Assembly: GCA_963767685.1 (NCBI GenBank)
Contig: CAVYEZ010000005.1
Location: 2,170,001-2,234,000, forward strand
DNA: 64,000 nucleotides
Direction of reading: 5' to 3'
Source of the DNA: Trebonia sp963767685
Lineage (GTDB): Bacteria > Actinomycetota > Actinomycetes > Streptosporangiales > Streptosporangiaceae
The position numbers were made by a program, and so were the translations under genes. Under the pieces are notes generated by a model that worked only from the letters and a program-made list of their open reading frames with translations, was not told the DNA's origin and ran no database searches. Positions 60,214 through 64,000 of the stretch are shown here, piece after piece (the stretch's first letter is position 1; each line of letters opens with the position of its first letter).

Positions 60214-61587
60214 ATGGCCGTCAGCGTCTTCGACCTGTTCACGGTGGGGATCGGTCCGTCCAGCTCGCACACCGTCGGCCCGATGCGGGCGGCCTGCTCG
60301 TTCGCGTCCCGGCTGAGCGGGGACGGCGTGCTGAGCCAGGTCGCCGGCGTCCGCTGCGAGCTCTTCGGCTCGCTCGGCGCGACCGGCCACGGGCACGGCA
60401 GCGTCAAGGCGGTCGTCCTCGGCCTCGAGGGCGAGCAGCCGGACCTGGTCGACCCGGTCGCGGCCGAGCCGCGCGTCGCGGCCGTCCGCACCGGCGGAAC
60501 GCTCCGGCTGGCGGGCAAGCATCCCATCGCGTTCTCGGTCGACGACGACGTCGTGCTGCACCGGCGCAAGCGGCTGGAGTTCCACAGCAACGGGATGGTC
60601 TTCCGTGCGCTCGACGCCGCCGGGCACGAGCTGCTGCGGCGCGAGTACTACTCGGTCGGCGGCGGGTTCGTGGTGGATGAGGACGACAAGGGCAACCCCG
60701 CCATCGTGGCCGACCGCACCCCGGTGCGGTACCCGTTCAGCACCGGCGAGGAGCTCCTCGCCCAGGCCCGGGCGACCGGGCTGCGGATCAGCGACGTGAT
60801 GCTCGCGAACGAGCTGGCGTGGCGCAGCGAGGCGGAGATCCGCGCCGGGCTGCTGCACATCTGGTCGGTGATGCAGGAGTGCGTGGAGCGCGGCATCCGC
60901 ACCAGCGGCGTGCTGCCTGGCGGCCTGAAGGTCCGCCGCCGCGCCGCCGCACTGTACGCCCAGCTGATGGCGCCGGACGACGACCCCGATCCGCTCCGGG
61001 CGATGGACTGGGTGACTCTCTACGCCCTGGCGGTGAACGAGGAGAACGCCGCCGGCGGCCGGGTGGTCACTGCCCCGACCAACGGTGCCGCCGGCATCGT
61101 GCCGGCCGTCCTGCACTACTACCGGGACTTCGTCGGCTCGTTCTCCGCCGACGGCGTGGTCCGCTTCCTGCTCACCGCCGCCGCGATCGGCGTGCTGTTC
61201 AAGGAGAACGCCTCGATCTCGGGGGCGGAGGTGGGCTGCCAGGGAGAGGTCGGCTCGGCCTGCTCCATGGCCGCCGCGGGGCTCGCCGAGGTCCTCGGCG
61301 GGACTCCGGAGCAGGTCGAGAACTCGGCCGAGATCGGCATCGAGCACAACCTGGGGCTCACCTGCGACCCGGTCGGCGGGCTGGTGCAGATCCCGTGCAT
61401 CGAACGCAACGCCGTCGGTTCGGTCAAGGCCATCACCGCGGCCCGGATGGCCGTCCGCGGCGACGGCCGGCATTACGTCCCGCTGGACAAGGCCATCAAG
61501 ACCATGCGGGAGACCGGCGCGGACATGAAGGACAAGTACAAGGAGACCGCCCGCGGCGGGCTCGCGCTCAACATCGTCGAATGCTAG
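60214..61587 (+). CDS. sdaA: L-serine ammonia-lyase (serine dehydratase), Fe-S type
   Basis: A 457-residue single-chain L-serine dehydratase with beta then alpha domains. VFDLFTVGIGPSSSHTVGPMRAA opens the beta domain. The 4Fe-4S Cys lie in EVGCQGEVGSACSMAAAG and in LTCDPVGGLVQIPCIERN. It deaminates serine to pyruvate, the exit of the glycine-serine route. ATG 60214 follows GGAAGAGG at proper spacing; ATG 60208 is too close. Divergent from gntR and presumably controlled by it. Confidence 0.96.
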   Translation: MAVSVFDLFTVGIGPSSSHTVGPMRAACSFASRLSGDGVLSQVAGVRCELFGSLGATGHGHGSVKAVVLGLEGEQPDLVDPVAAEPRVAAVRTGGTLRLAGKHPIAFSVDDDVVLHRRKRLEFHSNGMVFRALDAAGHELLRREYYSVGGGFVVDEDDKGNPAIVADRTPVRYPFSTGEELLAQARATGLRISDVMLANELAWRSEAEIRAGLLHIWSVMQECVERGIRTSGVLPGGLKVRRRAAALYAQLMAPDDDPDPLRAMDWVTLYALAVNEENAAGGRVVTAPTNGAAGIVPAVLHYYRDFVGSFSADGVVRFLLTAAAIGVLFKENASISGAEVGCQGEVGSACSMAAAGLAEVLGGTPEQVENSAEIGIEHNLGLTCDPVGGLVQIPCIERNAVGSVKAITAARMAVRGDGRHYVPLDKAIKTMRETGADMKDKYKETARGGLALNIVEC

Positions 61588-61609
61588 CCCGCGGGACCAT
61601 TATTCCGAT

Positions 61610-61654
61610 AGTGCCGAGAGTGCGGCTCCATGGTAGGGCCTAACTCTCGGCACT
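61610..61654. terminator. Bidirectional stem-loop terminator
   Basis: AGTGCCGAGAGT (61610-61621) pairs perfectly with ACTCTCGGCACT (61643-61654) around a 21-base loop. It sits between the convergent sdaA and permease genes, 23 bp after the sdaA stop. A few T residues follow only weakly. Confidence 0.75.
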
Positions 61655-61713
61655 GTAATCGATAAGCCCGGGAGTGGCGGGGACTGAGCGCCACTTCCAA
61701 GGCTAACTCCGCG

Positions 61714-63312
61714 TCACGCGCCCTCGGCTTCGCCGGACAGTTCCAGAGCCGGTGCGCCGAACGCGTCCGCGCGGTGCTCGGCGAGGACGTCGCTGGGCTT
61801 GCGCCGCTGCACGAGGCCGTAGTACAGGCCGCCGATGATTCCGATCGCGCCGACGAAGACGAAGGCGCCGTACTGGAAGTACCAGTGGTTGGTGCCGTAC
61901 ACCGCGCCCCGGGGCCAGGCCAGGTTGATGGTCATCGCGATGCCGTAGATGACCGCGAACGCGTTCACGGGCAGCCCCCAGCGGCCCATCGAGAAGTACT
62001 CGCCGTGCTCCGGGCGCGGCCAGTGCCTGCGCAGCCGCCGGATCAGCATCGGCCCGGTGACCAGCAGGTAGGGGATGTAGAACAAGATGATGGCCACCGA
62101 CGTGATGATGGTGAATACCTGCTGGTTGCCGATGTTGGCGAGCAGCAGCGCGATGGCCAGGACACCGGTGAGCAGGGCGGGCACGACCGGGGTCCTTGAC
62201 CGTCCGGAGACGCGCGCGATGGCGCCGCCGAACGGCAGTCGCCCGTCGCGGGCCATCGAGAACAGCATCCGGATGCAGGCCGTCTGCACGGCCAGGCAGC
62301 AGACGGTGATCGCGATGCCGGAGCAGGCCAGGAAGAGGTCGCCGAGCCCCGACCCGAGCGTGGACTTGACGATGTACGGGAGTCCCTCGGTGGACAGCTG
62401 GCTGGCGTTGATGTTTCCGACCGCCATCATGGCGACAAGCATGAGCAGGGCGCCGATGACGAAGACGGCGGCGACCGCGCGGAGGATCGCCCGGGGGGCG
62501 TACTTGCGCGGGTTGTTCGTCTCCTCGGCGAGCGAGCCGGCCGTGTCGAAGCCGTAGAAGACGTAGGCGCTCATCAGCGCCGCGCCGAGGAACGCGCCGA
62601 AGTAGCCCAAGGTGTGGCCGGCGCCGGCTCCCGCGGTATGCAGCACGACCCCGGGCCCGCGCTTGATGTGGAACGCCAGCAGCAGGATGAGCGCGCTTGA
62701 GGCGACGAGCTCGGTGATGACGCCGATGTTGTTGATGATGGACATCAGCCGGACGCCGATGCAGTTGATGATCGTGGTGAACACCACGAGCCCGACCCCG
62801 AGGATGACCGCGTTCTTCGCGCCCCCGGGCGTGGAGTACAGGCCGGCGTCGGCGGGGGTTCCGGCGATCTCGAAGGCGGTCGAGATCTGCGGCAGGATCA
62901 CCTGGTAGGCGACCGCCACCGCGGCGATGGTGACGATCGCGCCGATGATCATGATCCATCCGGCCAGCCAGGAGGTGAGCGACCGGGCGATCTGCTTGGA
63001 CCACTGGTAGACCGACCCGGCGAGCGGGTACTGGCCGCACATCTCGGCGAAGCAGAGCGCCACGGCGAACTGGCCGACGAACACCAGCGGCCAGGTCCAG
63101 AAGAAGGCCGGCCCGCCGAACCCGAAGCCGAACGCGAACAGCTCGAACACGCCGGTGAGGATCGACAGGTAACTGAACCCGGCGGCGAAGCTCGAGAAGC
63201 TGCCCAGGCTGCGGTGCAGCTCCTGTTTGTAGCCGAAGCGGGCCAGGTCGTTGATGTCGGTGAGGGGCACGGCCGTGGCCACCCCGGGCGGCGTTTCCGT
63301 GAAATCGGACAT
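61714..63312 (-). CDS. APC-superfamily amino-acid/amine permease
   Basis: A 532-residue membrane transporter with about 12 helices. The opening ARFGYKQELHRSLGSFSSFAAGFSYLSILTG and AEMCGQYPLAGSVYQWSKQI are hallmark APC (BAT1/UGA4-like) segments; YGFDTAGSLAEETNNPRKYAPRAI is the cytoplasmic loop. It likely imports a quaternary or methylated amine or an amino acid feeding the island. It starts 18 bp after the aldehyde dehydrogenase gene, so they share a transcript. Confidence 0.92.
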   Translation of the reverse strand: MSDFTETPPGVATAVPLTDINDLARFGYKQELHRSLGSFSSFAAGFSYLSILTGVFELFAFGFGFGGPAFFWTWPLVFVGQFAVALCFAEMCGQYPLAGSVYQWSKQIARSLTSWLAGWIMIIGAIVTIAAVAVAYQVILPQISTAFEIAGTPADAGLYSTPGGAKNAVILGVGLVVFTTIINCIGVRLMSIINNIGVITELVASSALILLLAFHIKRGPGVVLHTAGAGAGHTLGYFGAFLGAALMSAYVFYGFDTAGSLAEETNNPRKYAPRAILRAVAAVFVIGALLMLVAMMAVGNINASQLSTEGLPYIVKSTLGSGLGDLFLACSGIAITVCCLAVQTACIRMLFSMARDGRLPFGGAIARVSGRSRTPVVPALLTGVLAIALLLANIGNQQVFTIITSVAIILFYIPYLLVTGPMLIRRLRRHWPRPEHGEYFSMGRWGLPVNAFAVIYGIAMTINLAWPRGAVYGTNHWYFQYGAFVFVGAIGIIGGLYYGLVQRRKPSDVLAEHRADAFGAPALELSGEAEGA

Positions 63313-63330
63313 ATGGCTCCTTTGTTTCGG

Positions 63331-64000
63331 TCAGTGTTTGAACCATCCGGCCGGGGCCGGGCTGGTGTTGTGCCAGATGTGCTTGATCTCCTGGTACTCG
63401 GCCAGGCCCGTGGGGCCGAGCTCGCGGCCGTTGCCCGATCGCTTGAAGCCGCCCCATTCGGCCTGGGGGACATAAGGGCCGAAGTCGTTGATCCACACCG
63501 TGCCGGCCCGCAGCGCCCGCGCCACCCGCTCGGCCCGCGCGGTGTCTGCGGTCCAGACGGCGCCGGCCAGGCCGAAGTCGGTGTCGTTGCCCAGCGCCAC
63601 GGCCTCCTCCTCGCTGGTGAACCGCTCCACGGTGAGGATGGGCCCGAAGGTCTCCTCCCGGACAACGGTCATCGCGGCGGTGCAGCCGGCCAGCACCGTC
63701 GGCCGGTAGAAGAAGCCCGCCTTCAGCTCGGGGTCGTCCGGCCGCCGCCCGCCGGCCACCAGCCGGGCTCCCTCGGCGAGCGCGCCGGCGACATACCGCT
63801 CGGTGCGCGTCCGCTGCGCGGCGGACACCAGGGGACCGCACTCCGTGCCGGGCTGCAGCCCGTTGCCAAGGACGATCCGCTCCGCGCGCTCCCCCAGCGC
63901 CGCCACGACGGCGTCGTAAACCGGGTCCTCGACGATGAGCCGGGCGCCGGCCGAGCACACCTGCCCGGAGTGCAGGAACACGGCCGTGAGCGCGTTGTCG
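63331..64000 (-). CDS. NAD-dependent aldehyde dehydrogenase, cut by the window end
   Basis: The C-terminal 222 residues of an ALDH; the start lies beyond 64000. The catalytic Cys is in HSGQVCSAGARL, followed by FFYRPTVLAGC, VREETFGPILTVERF, NDTDFGLAGAVWTAD and the end GGFKRSGNGRELGPTGLAEYQEIKH. This pattern fits betaine-aldehyde dehydrogenase (BetB-like), which oxidises betaine aldehyde to glycine betaine. With the permease and the demethylating enzymes nearby this fits choline use, but other aldehydes are possible. Confidence 0.9.
   Translation of the reverse strand, partial: DNALTAVFLHSGQVCSAGARLIVEDPVYDAVVAALGERAERIVLGNGLQPGTECGPLVSAAQRTRTERYVAGALAEGARLVAGGRRPDDPELKAGFFYRPTVLAGCTAAMTVVREETFGPILTVERFTSEEEAVALGNDTDFGLAGAVWTADTARAERVARALRAGTVWINDFGPYVPQAEWGGFKRSGNGRELGPTGLAEYQEIKHIWHNTSPAPAGWFKH

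Noticed and set aside
1..64000. CRISPR array
   Set aside because: No regularly spaced repeats with unique spacers and no cas genes; the tandem repeats seen are contiguous and short.

Overview
This window is high-GC actinobacterial DNA, probably from a spore-forming, mycelial actinomycete. The evidence is GTG starts, GTGA/ATGA gene overlaps, an SsgA-like sporulation protein, a DUF574-type methyltransferase, HspR, mycobacteria-like DUF222/HNH and DUF2786 genes, and a terpene/P450 locus. No rRNA, CRISPR array, replication origin or complete prophage is visible. Names come from motifs and family knowledge read by eye; no database search was run.

Layout. 1-5.1 kb: homogentisate dioxygenase with an alpha/beta hydrolase, a HAD hydrolase, a DinB-like protein and a THUMP-like methyltransferase. 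5.1-10.2 kb is accessory: a frameshifted RelA/SpoT-type toxin-like gene with a small coupled partner, a frameshifted DUF433 gene, a metal-type MerR operon with a textbook 19-bp-spacer promoter, and an IS110-family insertion sequence. 10.2-25.7 kb: HNH/DUF222 and DUF2786 proteins, two metalloprotease-like genes, a DUF4143 ATPase, a fumarylacetoacetase-like gene, an orphan primase-polymerase, a MerR/GyrI pair and an arylamine N-acetyltransferase. 25.8-32.5 kb: NCS1 permease, TetR regulators, a frameshifted arginase-family gene, a STAS protein and an orphan substrate-binding lipoprotein. 32.9-40.8 kb: tRNA-Val, tRNA-Gly and tRNA-Cys, an SsgB-like gene, a heat-shock locus (Hsp20, J-protein, HspR, second MerR), RecD2 helicase and PhoU. 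40.9-44.7 kb: MarR/SDR pair with twin operators, esterase plus cupin, TetR.

44.9-50.1 kb is the best candidate for an undescribed system: a class I terpene synthase, a GGPP-type prenyl synthase, a SAM methyltransferase overlapping a cytochrome P450, and a second SAM methyltransferase. The composition predicts a methylated or oxidised, probably C20, terpenoid. 50.2-51.6 kb is a graveyard of gene remnants (FSH hydrolase, GlcG/HbpS, tyrosine recombinase).

51.7-64 kb is a coherent catabolic island. A leader ORF and soxB-soxD-soxA-soxG (sarcosine oxidase) are followed by a dimethylglycine oxidase, a GntR regulator, L-serine dehydratase, an APC permease and a truncated aldehyde dehydrogenase. Together they outline conversion of choline or betaine-derived methyl-glycines to glycine, serine and pyruvate. 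The palindrome TGATATATCA occurs in front of both the sox genes and gntR/sdaA, suggesting one regulon.

A recurring oddity is single-base frameshifts, several at G-runs (RelA/SpoT, DUF433, MerR-GyrI, arginase, FSH, probably the P450 end). They are either true pseudogenes or sequence indels; reads over these sites would decide.
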